A program made the position numbers and the translations under genes. From Polaromonas sp. CG_9.7 (lineage in GTDB: Bacteria > Pseudomonadota > Gammaproteobacteria > Burkholderiales > Burkholderiaceae_C), in NCBI RefSeq assembly GCF_015752205.1, contig NZ_JADOVG010000019.1, positions 1 to 64,000 on the forward strand: a DNA stretch of 64,000 nucleotides, written 5' to 3'. The notes beneath the pieces were generated by a model that worked only from the letters and a program-made list of their open reading frames with translations, had not been told where the DNA came from and searched no databases. Below, piece by piece: positions 53,709 to 61,297 of the stretch (positions are counted from its first letter, which is position 1; each line of letters starts with the position of its first letter).

Positions 53709-54899
53709 TTAAGGCTTGCGCATGTAAATCTGGCGCCATTCGCGGGATTGGATGCTTGGATCTGGGACTGGGGGCGTGACGACAACATCGTCGGCACATT
53801 GAGAGCTGTTTTCAGATACGCCAACAACCGCACCATCAAAGATAAGTTTGACCCCGTGCTTTACAACGGTTACTGCCCCGGCCACCTGAGCATTGGCCCC
53901 AATGGTGACGACACCGATATTTTTGCTCGTGACATTACCAGAGACTGTGGTGCGGTTCCCTACAGTAATGGCACCTGCCGTGCCACTGCACAGCGAGCCG
54001 CTCACGTTACTGTCAGGGCCTACCAGGATGGCACCGCCGTTCGTGGCGATGCCGCCTGTACTCGAACCAACCCCCACCGTGACGCTACCGGCGGCAGTAA
54101 CAATGGAGCCGCTGATGCTTGAGTTGCTCCCCACCAGCACGGCACCGACGCCAGTCACAACGGAACCGTTGATGACTCCGCCGTCATTGACCGTCACGGC
54201 GCCTGCCAGGCTGCTGCCCAGGCTGTTAATCTTTCCGTCTACCTCCCCCCCAATCATGATGACGCCTGCCTGGGTGACAATATCGCCTTTCACCAAGCTG
54301 CCTGGGGATGTGGTCACGGCTCCCGCAGTCGTGGTGATTGACCCTGTGATGGTGCTGCCTTTCTCCACATTGATGGCACCAATGCTGGTCTCGATCGTGC
54401 CGGTGAAGCTGCTGTCTTCCCCGAGGGTGATCGCACCAAGCGGGCTGCTCAGGTCTGCCTTGACTAGTGTGCCCTTGCCCAAGGTCGTTACCCCAATAAC
54501 CACCAGAGTCAGGTTGGATGAGCCCGTTGCGTTGATGCGGCTGGAAGCGCTTGTCGTGAGCGCGCCAAGCACCATGATGGTGACGGGCGATGAAATGCTG
54601 ATCGTGTCGCCTTCTCCAAGCGTGAGCGTCCGGCAGGTGAAGCTGCTGGGCTTGAAAAGCTGCGCAGTGCAACTTGAAGGCAATTTACCGTCCGGAAAGG
54701 TGTAATTCGCTGCCTGTGCAGGCAGCCCGGCCAGCAACAACAAAGGCAGCGCCAACACCGACATCCATGAACGCACTCGGGCAACCCTGAGCCAGCAATC
54801 CTTGAACCGTCCTGTGGATCGCTGTAAACCAGCGCCGAAATGTCCCGCCAAGTCCTCGTGGGCCGTGAGGGACTCAAAAGCCTTCAAGTGCTTGATCAT
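53709..54899 (-). CDS. Secreted beta-helix repeat protein B
   Basis: The 396-residue paralogue of the protein at 52028-53266 has the same start (MIKHLKAFESLTAHEDL), long N-region, signal core (VLALPLLLLAGLPAQAANYT), repeat body (ITLGEDSSFTGTIETSIGAI style) and tail (SREWRQIYMRKP). Two shared features are LCSG...AGAITVG near residue 320 and GVSENSSQCADDVVV before the tail, whose cysteines could pair. Divergence between A and B is spread along the length. It follows pilX directly in the operon. Confidence 0.8.
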   Translation of the reverse strand: MIKHLKAFESLTAHEDLAGHFGAGLQRSTGRFKDCWLRVARVRSWMSVLALPLLLLAGLPAQAANYTFPDGKLPSSCTAQLFKPSSFTCRTLTLGEGDTISISSPVTIMVLGALTTSASSRINATGSSNLTLVVIGVTTLGKGTLVKADLSSPLGAITLGEDSSFTGTIETSIGAINVEKGSTITGSITTTAGAVTTSPGSLVKGDIVTQAGVIMIGGEVDGKINSLGSSLAGAVTVNDGGVINGSVVTGVGAVLVGSNSSISGSIVTAAGSVTVGVGSSTGGIATNGGAILVGPDSNVSGSLCSGTAGAITVGNRTTVSGNVTSKNIGVVTIGANAQVAGAVTVVKHGVKLIFDGAVVGVSENSSQCADDVVVTPPVPDPSIQSREWRQIYMRKP

Positions 54900-54987
54900 G
54901 ATGAACTTCCTGTCTGCCCTTAATGGCAAGTAACGATGTGGGTATGCCGGCACTGCGTGAATATCAGTCATGCAGCATTTATTTTGG

Positions 54988-55602
54988 CTATTGAATTTCA
55001 ATATGTGACTGCAGCCAGACCTCGCTGCCCGCCGGACGACTGCGCGCGGCATCGGCTTTCGCCACTTCAGGGCCAAATCCGCGTGCAGTGACGACATAAA
55101 AAGTCGATGTGCCTGTCGTCACGGCAGCCTGTTTCTCGACCATGCATTCAGGGGGACGCTGGTAGGTGTCATAGGTCATGCCAGGCGGGTTGACTGACGC
55201 CAGTAACAAGGGATAGGCCGTGCTCGCACTGCTGTCCCAGCCGGTCTCGTGCGACATGTCCTTCCACTTTGGCGGGTCCTGGGCCGCCAGGATATTCACA
55301 TTCGCAAAAGTGGTGGTGTAGGCAGTTCCGCCCTTAAGCATCAAAACCGAAGCCTCGCAATGCCGCAAGGCTATGTCAGCGGCCTGGGTGGCCAGCTCGG
55401 TGGTTCGCACGTTGCCCGCGACGCTTTCCGATGAACCGGCATTTCGCACGCTGCTCACGGCCAGCAGCGACATCAGCACCAGCAGGATCAGGGCAATGAC
55501 CAGCACCACGCCTTCCTGGCGCCGTGGGAATCCAGACGTTGGAGCATGCCTTTTTTTCGCTGTACGGCAAGCATTCGCACTGAAAAAGCGCGTGCCAGTC
55601 AT
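54988..55602 (-). CDS. pilX: Type IV pilus assembly protein PilX
   Basis: The 204-residue protein starts at ATG 55602, overlapping the pilW stop. After a basic N-terminus come RQEGVVLVIALILLVLMSLL (the PilX N-terminal membrane segment, without the usual GFTLIE site) and SSVRNAGSSESVAGN, the conserved PilX block. With PilV, PilW and FimT it primes pilus assembly as a minor pilin. The last ~23 codons are duplicated at 53345-53412. Confidence 0.9.
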   Translation of the reverse strand: MTGTRFFSANACRTAKKRHAPTSGFPRRQEGVVLVIALILLVLMSLLAVSSVRNAGSSESVAGNVRTTELATQAADIALRHCEASVLMLKGGTAYTTTFANVNILAAQDPPKWKDMSHETGWDSSASTAYPLLLASVNPPGMTYDTYQRPPECMVEKQAAVTTGTSTFYVVTARGFGPEVAKADAARSRPAGSEVWLQSHIEIQ

Positions 55603-56627
55603 GATGGAGACCGCCGGTTCCTCAAGACCACTGTGGCGAAGTAAGCGCGCCGCAACCGAAGGTCTGGCGGGTTGGTTTCGAGCGTCCCGTCGCACTTCAG
55701 GTAGCGTGCCGACGCGGCGTCGGACACAACCGCTGTTTCGCTGCGTGCCAGGATGCAAATTCGAACCGTGACGACCTTGGCCCAGCGCTCGGCGTCATTG
55801 GCCAATGCGGCCATGTTGACCTGGGTCACCACTTCATGAGCCGTCAAGTAGCCGGCCATCACAGCCGACGCCACATCAGCGGCGGCCGTCGAAGCCTTTA
55901 CTGCGCCGTAACTGAGCTGAATATCCTCGATGTTCTCGACCAGCGGTTTTGGCGTGCTGGCGCTGCCGTCGTCATTGAGACCGCTGCCCTTGCAGTACAG
56001 GCTGGGCACTTGGGCGGTGGAAACATCCACATAAAACCGGTTGACTGCCACGGCGTAGGAAAAGTCCTTGGGAACCGTAACCCCAGGCGCCGGGAGCGTC
56101 GCAACGATCGTGCTCAATCTGCTTCCAAGGCAGTCGCTTGGAAGGTCGCCCAAGGCCGTGGGAATGGTGTTGAAGCGATCCGCTTCATAACTGACCGCAA
56201 GGGAATCGGGCTCGGCAACCTGGTCGTCACAGACCAAGTTGTCAAGACGTTCAGGCCCTGACCCTGCGGTAGGCTTGAACTTTCCGTCACAGCCACGAAG
56301 GATGAAATTGCTCATGGTGTAGGCACCGGTTGGATAGCTGGTGGCGCCATAAACAGGGTTGCGGCGACTGGCATCATTGATGCGGTCTGATTGATTGGGG
56401 TTGCTTCCTGCCATGCGCAATTGCTGGGTCAAAATGCTCAGCGCCGCCTGCGCGTCTTCATTCATGCGGCCTTGCGCTTCGGCCATCCGGCTGGTTCCCG
56501 AAGCCGCCAGATAGACCGAAAAGGACGCCGCGGCAATCACCAGGCCGATGGCCATGGCAAGCATCAGCTCGATCAGCGAAAAGCCCTTGCGGTAACGCGA
56601 GGCGTGTAGATGGCGATGGCTTTTCAT
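55599..56627 (-). CDS. pilW: Type IV pilus minor pilin PilW
   Basis: This 342-residue prepilin-like protein has cleavage at KG|FSLIELMLAMAIGLVIAAA. PilW is a large minor pilin with a globular domain containing several cysteines (CDGKFKP, LVCDDQV, LYCKGSG). Its start lies at the pilV stop (ATGA-type overlap) and its stop overlaps pilX, so the operon is tightly coupled. Confidence 0.93.
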   Translation of the reverse strand: MKSHRHLHASRYRKGFSLIELMLAMAIGLVIAAASFSVYLAASGTSRMAEAQGRMNEDAQAALSILTQQLRMAGSNPNQSDRINDASRRNPVYGATSYPTGAYTMSNFILRGCDGKFKPTAGSGPERLDNLVCDDQVAEPDSLAVSYEADRFNTIPTALGDLPSDCLGSRLSTIVATLPAPGVTVPKDFSYAVAVNRFYVDVSTAQVPSLYCKGSGLNDDGSASTPKPLVENIEDIQLSYGAVKASTAAADVASAVMAGYLTAHEVVTQVNMAALANDAERWAKVVTVRICILARSETAVVSDAASARYLKCDGTLETNPPDLRLRRAYFATVVLRNRRSPS

Positions 56628-57181
56628 AGCTTGAAGCTCACATACAGACAGCGCGGCTTGGGCTGGGTATAAATCTTCGTGGCCTCGGCCGGACAGTTGT
56701 CCCAGGATGAGGTGTCAAGATTTTCATGCGTGGAAGCGTCCTGCCAGACGATCCACAAATTGCCATGCGAGTCTTTATTGCACGGTGTGGTGTCGCCGCA
56801 CGTGACAAGCAGGTCGCCGGCAGGCAGCGCATTGCGGACTGCTTGCCGGGTGGCGGCGTCGTCCATGGCAGCCAAAGTGGCTTCGTTGCAGTTGGGGTAT
56901 TGGCAGTCTATGGACTCGATTTTTTCGAACGACCAGGCTGTTTCATGCAGGGGCGTTTTATAACGGTCAAATGCACCCGGGTTGGCGCGCATGCGGTCGA
57001 TATGACTGCTTGCCAAGTTGACGGCGGCCGAACGATAACCCGACAGCTTGGGCATTTGCACCGAAAAAGACAGCATGGCCCCAAGTGCCAGCATGCCAAA
57101 CGACAGCAGCAGCATGGCGACCAACACCTCGATTAGCAAAGCTCCGCCTTGACGCTGGCGGCGACAACGGACGGGCTTCAT
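56624..57181 (-). CDS. pilV: Type IV pilus modification protein PilV
   Basis: The 185-residue minor pilin has start MKPVRCRRQRQGG and a class III signal variant GG|ALLIEVLVAMLLLSFGML with Glu5 retained. The DRMRANPGAFDRY motif after the helix is characteristic of PilV. The start overlaps the fimT stop by four bases. Confidence 0.93.
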   Translation of the reverse strand: MKPVRCRRQRQGGALLIEVLVAMLLLSFGMLALGAMLSFSVQMPKLSGYRSAAVNLASSHIDRMRANPGAFDRYKTPLHETAWSFEKIESIDCQYPNCNEATLAAMDDAATRQAVRNALPAGDLLVTCGDTTPCNKDSHGNLWIVWQDASTHENLDTSSWDNCPAEATKIYTQPKPRCLYVSFKL

Positions 57182-57822
57182 CCGCTGTCGGCGCCGCAAG
57201 ACGCCGCCCCGTTGCCGGCAATCCGGGCGCGCCCGCCGGGGTTGACACACAAGACACGCTGCACATCAGGGGCATAGGCGCTGCCGCCAAACTGCAGCGA
57301 CGTGGCCGAAGCCACATTGAAAAGGCGTCCGGTGGCCGTGAAGCGAAAGATACTTGATGCGTCGCCGCCGTTTTCGGTGATGGAGTCCATCTTGGCAATG
57401 GGCGACTGTATGCGCAGCAGGTCGCCAGCGTCAATGACACCGTCATTGTTGGCGTCAAGGTAAACAATCCAGCCACTGATCCACCCATGTCCACCCGGCC
57501 CGGAAGTGGTGTCGCACACGGGATGAACGGCCTCGGGTGCATCGCTTCGGCACATCACGACGCCACCACCACGCCGCGTAGCCTCACTGCGCGCATAGCG
57601 CAGGTCGGCCATGAACGTGTTGACGTTGCTGGACATCGTGTTCGACTGGACCAGCCGGGTGAACGAGGGAACCGCCAGCGTAGTGAGGACGGCGACGATA
57701 GCCAGGACCACCATCAACTCCAGCAGGGTAAAGCCCCGGGATACCTGACCGGCTTGGGTCGACGACTGTGCGCCTAGGCGTTTATGTCGTGGAATCCGGG
57801 GTCTGAGTGGGCTGGCATTCAA
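57178..57822 (-). CDS. fimT: GspH/FimT family pseudopilin
   Basis: The 214-residue protein has a 29-residue leader, then RG|FTLLELMVVLAIVAVLTTLA and the GspH/FimT block TFMADLRYARSEATRRGGGV. It is the first gene of the operon fimT-pilV-pilW-pilX. A long AT-rich region precedes it, presumably the operon promoter. Confidence 0.92.
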   Translation of the reverse strand: MNASPLRPRIPRHKRLGAQSSTQAGQVSRGFTLLELMVVLAIVAVLTTLAVPSFTRLVQSNTMSSNVNTFMADLRYARSEATRRGGGVVMCRSDAPEAVHPVCDTTSGPGGHGWISGWIVYLDANNDGVIDAGDLLRIQSPIAKMDSITENGGDASSIFRFTATGRLFNVASATSLQFGGSAYAPDVQRVLCVNPGGRARIAGNGAASCGADSG

Positions 57823-58094
57823 TGTGATCCTTTGTTGACAACGGCTGGAAATGCCTTATCGGATCGTTGCCAGTCCTTAAAGCCTTTTCATACGCGCGGC
57901 ATCAGCAGCGGCGACACATAAAGTTAATTTTTTTACCTTACGTATTAACTCATAAAAATGAGTAAATTTTGATAATTTTGAATAAATATGTTTTATTTGT
58001 AAAAAATATATTTATTTGAGCATTAATGATTTTTATCAAATCAGAACATCTAAAAGCGTTGAAATCGATGATGCTGAATTTATTCAAATTTCCG
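57823..58094. promoter_or_regulatory. AT-rich region upstream of the minor pilin operon
   Basis: These 272 bases, conspicuously AT-rich from about 57920 to 58090 against a GC-rich background, separate the plsY stop from fimT. They probably carry the pil operon promoter, and H-NS-like silencing is plausible. No specific sites are assigned. Confidence 0.5.
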
Positions 58095-58733
58095 CTATTT
58101 TTCTGAGCGCTTAGAGGCTCCCAGCCGCGACTCAGTTCCCTTTATCAGCTTGCTGATGTTTTGCTTGTGGCGATACACCAGCAGCGCCCCAATTCCTACC
58201 AGCGCCAGCACGATGGTGGTGTCGACATTCCAGGCAGCCCGGTCGCCCAGAAGGTAGAAAAATGGCGCAAATACGGCGGCGGCGATGGAGGCCAGCGACA
58301 CATAGCGCGAGAAAAACACCACGATGGCAAAAGTGGCCAACGTGGCTAAACCCAGCACCCAGTTGACGCCCAGCAGAATGCCGGCCGCCGTGGCCACGCC
58401 CTTGCCGCCCTTGAACTGGAAAAACACCGGGTACAAATGGCCGATGAACGCCGCCAGCGCCACCGCCGCCACGGTACCGTCGCCCAGACCGTAATCGGCG
58501 CCGAACCACTTGACCAGCATCACCGGCAGCCAGCCTTTCATGCCGTCGAGCAGCAGCGTGGCCACCGCCGCCGCCTTGTTGCCCGAACGCAGCACGTTGG
58601 TCGCACCGGGGTTTTTGCTGCCATAGCTGCGCGGGTCATTCAGGCCGGACAGGCGGCTGACGATGACGGCAAACGACAGCGAGCCGAGCAGATAGGCCAG
58701 TACCGTCGCACCGATAAAGTAGGCGTGGTTCAA
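58095..58733 (-). CDS. plsY: Glycerol-3-phosphate acyltransferase PlsY
   Basis: PlsY acylates glycerol-3-phosphate from acyl-phosphate at the inner membrane, the first step of phospholipid synthesis. The 212-residue polytopic protein shows the three conserved loops: SYGSKNPGATNVLRSGNK, GHLYPVFFQFKGGKGVATAAG and the C-terminal RHKQNISKLIKGTE. It is in line with ybaK (21-base gap), so the two are likely co-transcribed. Confidence 0.96.
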   Translation of the reverse strand: MNHAYFIGATVLAYLLGSLSFAVIVSRLSGLNDPRSYGSKNPGATNVLRSGNKAAAVATLLLDGMKGWLPVMLVKWFGADYGLGDGTVAAVALAAFIGHLYPVFFQFKGGKGVATAAGILLGVNWVLGLATLATFAIVVFFSRYVSLASIAAAVFAPFFYLLGDRAAWNVDTTIVLALVGIGALLVYRHKQNISKLIKGTESRLGASKRSEK

Positions 58734-58754
58734 AGTCAGGTCTCCTTGTATTTG

Positions 58755-59246
58755 TTATTCAGCCAGTGCGCATTGCACCGGTTTGGCACCGAGCAGCGTG
58801 ACGCAGACTTGTGGATCGATGCGCACCAGATAGCCGCGCCGCCCGCCGTTGATGGCGATTTCAGGCAGCCCCAGAATGCTTTCCTCGATGTAAATCGGCA
58901 TGGTTTTGCGTGTACCGAAAGGCGAGGTGCCGCCCACCAGGTAGCCGCTGTGGCGATTGGCGACTTCGGGCTTGCAGGGTTCGACCGACTTGGCACCGAT
59001 CTGGCGTGCCAGGGTCTTGGTCGAGACCTTGCGGTTGCCGTGCATCAGCACCAGCAGGGGCTTGGCGTCCTGGTCCTGCATGACCAGTGTCTTGACCACA
59101 GTGAATGGGTCAAACCCCAGCACCTGCGCGCTGTGCTGCGCACCGCCATGCGCCAGGTATTCGTAGGGATGCTCGGTGAACGCCACATTGCTGGCTTTGA
59201 GCCATTGCGTGGCCGGTGTCTCGCAGACGTGGTCTTTTTTAGCCAT
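58755..59246 (-). CDS. ybaK: Cys-tRNA(Pro)/aminoacyl-tRNA deacylase YbaK
   Basis: This 163-residue trans-editing protein hydrolyses misacylated Cys-tRNA(Pro). Family motifs are AFTEHPYEYL, KTLVMQDQDAKPLLVLMHG, the catalytic-region lysine and GGTSPFGTRKTMPIYIEES. The length is normal. It lies between plsY and the aldo/keto reductase, all leftward. Confidence 0.93.
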   Translation of the reverse strand: MAKKDHVCETPATQWLKASNVAFTEHPYEYLAHGGAQHSAQVLGFDPFTVVKTLVMQDQDAKPLLVLMHGNRKVSTKTLARQIGAKSVEPCKPEVANRHSGYLVGGTSPFGTRKTMPIYIEESILGLPEIAINGGRRGYLVRIDPQVCVTLLGAKPVQCALAE

Positions 59247-59282
59247 GATTTGTCTAAGCAGCAGTCAGAACAGACACGGTGT

Positions 59283-60344
59283 TTACAGTGCCGGGTCCCG
59301 TATTTCCCAGCGAATCCGGTCGATTTCCGCCAGCACTTCGGCACTCAGCGTCGTGCCGTGCGCATCCAGGTCCTCATCAAGCTGCGCCACCGAGGTTACC
59401 CCGATGATGGTGCTGGCCACCTGCCACTTGGTGTAGCAAAACGCCAGCGCCAGTTGCGTGGGGCTCAGGCCGTTGTCACGCGCCAATTGGTTGTAGCGGC
59501 GCGCCGCGGCCAGCGATTCGGGACGGCCCCAGCGTTGCTTGCGCACCGATTCATACCGGGCGATGCGGGCGTTTGGCGGCGCATTGGCGCCCTCGGTTCC
59601 GGACGTGTCGTACTTGCCGGTCAACAGGCCGAAAGCCAGCGGCGAATACGCCAGCAGCGACACGCCAAGGCGGTGCATGGTTTCGTCCAGACCATTTTCC
59701 ACGGTGCGGTTGACCAGACAATACGGGTTTTGCACCGTGGCCACGCGCGGCAGATTGTGCTGCTCGGCCAGGCGGACAAACTCGTGCACGCCGTAAGGCG
59801 ATTCGTTCGACAGGCCAATATGGCGCACCTTGCCTTGCGCCACCAACCGGCCCAGCGCATCAAGCTGTTCATGCAGCGTGGTCGCGCTGCGTTCCTGGGC
59901 CGGTTGGTAATACGGCACACCAAGGCCCGGCACATGGCGCTCGGGCCAGTGGATCTGGTAAAGGTCGATCACATCGGTCTGCAAGCGCTTCAAACTGGCA
60001 TGGCAGGACGCGGTGATGTCATCGGCCGTCATGCCCTTGCCTTCGCGAATCCAGGGCATGTTGCGCGAAGGTCCGGCAACCTTGGTGGCCAGCACCAGTT
60101 GCCGGCGCACGCCCGGATGCCGGGCCAGCCAGTTGCCAATGATGGTTTCGGTGGCGCCAAAGGTTTCAGCGCGCGCCGGCACCGCATACATTTCAGCGGT
60201 GTCCAGGAAATTGATGCCGCGCGCCAATGAACGGTCCAAAATAGTGTGGGACGTGGCTTCATCGACCTGTTCGCCAAACGTCATGGTTCCCAGGCAGACC
60301 GGTGAGACCTGCAAATCGCTTGCGCCGAGTTGAACTTTATTCAT
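59283..60344 (-). CDS. Aldo/keto reductase (Tas-like)
   Basis: This 353-residue NADPH-dependent TIM-barrel reductase starts MNKVQLGASDLQVSPVCLGTM. Catalytic elements are Asp and Tyr in INFLDTAEMYAVP, Lys in VLATKVAGPSRN, and His in DLYQIHWPER; the C-terminus holds the cofactor site IIGVTSVAQLDEDL. It is closest to the Tas/YajO type. The substrate is not predictable. Confidence 0.92.
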   Translation of the reverse strand: MNKVQLGASDLQVSPVCLGTMTFGEQVDEATSHTILDRSLARGINFLDTAEMYAVPARAETFGATETIIGNWLARHPGVRRQLVLATKVAGPSRNMPWIREGKGMTADDITASCHASLKRLQTDVIDLYQIHWPERHVPGLGVPYYQPAQERSATTLHEQLDALGRLVAQGKVRHIGLSNESPYGVHEFVRLAEQHNLPRVATVQNPYCLVNRTVENGLDETMHRLGVSLLAYSPLAFGLLTGKYDTSGTEGANAPPNARIARYESVRKQRWGRPESLAAARRYNQLARDNGLSPTQLALAFCYTKWQVASTIIGVTSVAQLDEDLDAHGTTLSAEVLAEIDRIRWEIRDPAL

Positions 60345-60561
60345 GAAAAAGATGGGTTGGAGTAAACGGTTTGAAAAAGCAGGCAGCCTTTGCGGTAATA
60401 GCCGAAAAGTGCTAGTTTAAATGCAGTAAAAGTGGCTTCAACGCACCTGCACCTGGGCATTTGTCTGACATTTTCATACACTTGAAACGTCTAGCATTGA
60501 TCTTCTGACGTTTCGATGCGCTGTTCTAATCAGGCAACATTCATTTTTTGAGGAGTCCTTC

Positions 60562-61224
60562 ATGAGAAAAGCATTTACCACCACCGTTACCTGTGCAGCC
60601 CTGTCCCTGGCGGTCTTGTCAGGTTGCGCAAACATGAGTGAAACCCAGCGTGGCACCGCACAGGGTGCGGGTATCGGCGCCGGCCTGGGCGCATTGCTGG
60701 GCGCGGCCACGGGCGGCTCCAGGGGTGCGGTGCAGGGCGCCGCGCTGGGCGGCGCAGTCGGCGCGGGTGGCGGCTACATCTGGTCCAAGAAAATGCAGGA
60801 CCAGAAAGTCGCCATGGAACGCGCGACAGCCGGCACCGGCATTGGCGTGAGCCAGACGCAGGACAACCGACTGAAGCTGGACATTCCAAGCGACGTGTCG
60901 TTTGACGTGGGCCGCTCGGCCATCAAGTCCAACTTTGCCCCGGTGCTGACAAATTTTGCGACCAGCCTGAACCAGAACCAGATCACCACGGTGTCCATCA
61001 TCGGCCACACCGACAGCACCGGTTCTGACGCCATCAACAACCCGCTGTCGTTTGACCGCGCCAACGCAGCGCGTGACTACCTGGTGGGCCGTGGCGTGGC
61101 CGCACAGCGTATTGCCACCGATGGCCGTGGTTCGCGTGAAGCCATTGCCGACAACAGCAGCGAGCAGGGCCGCGCCCGGAACCGTCGCGTCGAGATCTAC
61201 GTGGCCGAGCCGGCTCAACGTTAA
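60562..61224 (+). CDS. OmpA-family lipoprotein
   Basis: The 220-residue protein is preceded by TTGAGGAGTCC. A signal peptide with lipobox VLSGC (Cys at about 21) leads to a glycine zipper (GAGIGAGLGALLGAATGGS, then QGAALGGAVGAGGGY) and a C-terminal OmpA domain (IIGHTDSTGSDAINNPLSFD, then NAARDYLVGRGV and RNRRVEIYV) that binds peptidoglycan diaminopimelate. It resembles E. coli YiaD. A terminator follows. Confidence 0.94.
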   Translation: MRKAFTTTVTCAALSLAVLSGCANMSETQRGTAQGAGIGAGLGALLGAATGGSRGAVQGAALGGAVGAGGGYIWSKKMQDQKVAMERATAGTGIGVSQTQDNRLKLDIPSDVSFDVGRSAIKSNFAPVLTNFATSLNQNQITTVSIIGHTDSTGSDAINNPLSFDRANAARDYLVGRGVAAQRIATDGRGSREAIADNSSEQGRARNRRVEIYVAEPAQR

Positions 61225-61245
61225 TCCCCGGCTGGCGGGTTGACT

Positions 61246-61275
61246 CAAAAAAAAGCGCCTCAGGGCGCTTTTTTC
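61246..61275 (+). terminator. Rho-independent terminator
   Basis: AAAAAAAAGCGCC, a short loop, and GGCGCTTTTTT; stem plus T-run 22 bases after the OmpA gene. The A-run makes it usable on the minus strand too, for the converging synthetase. Confidence 0.9.
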
Positions 61276-61297
61276 ACGTCTGGAAATGGCAGGCCGC

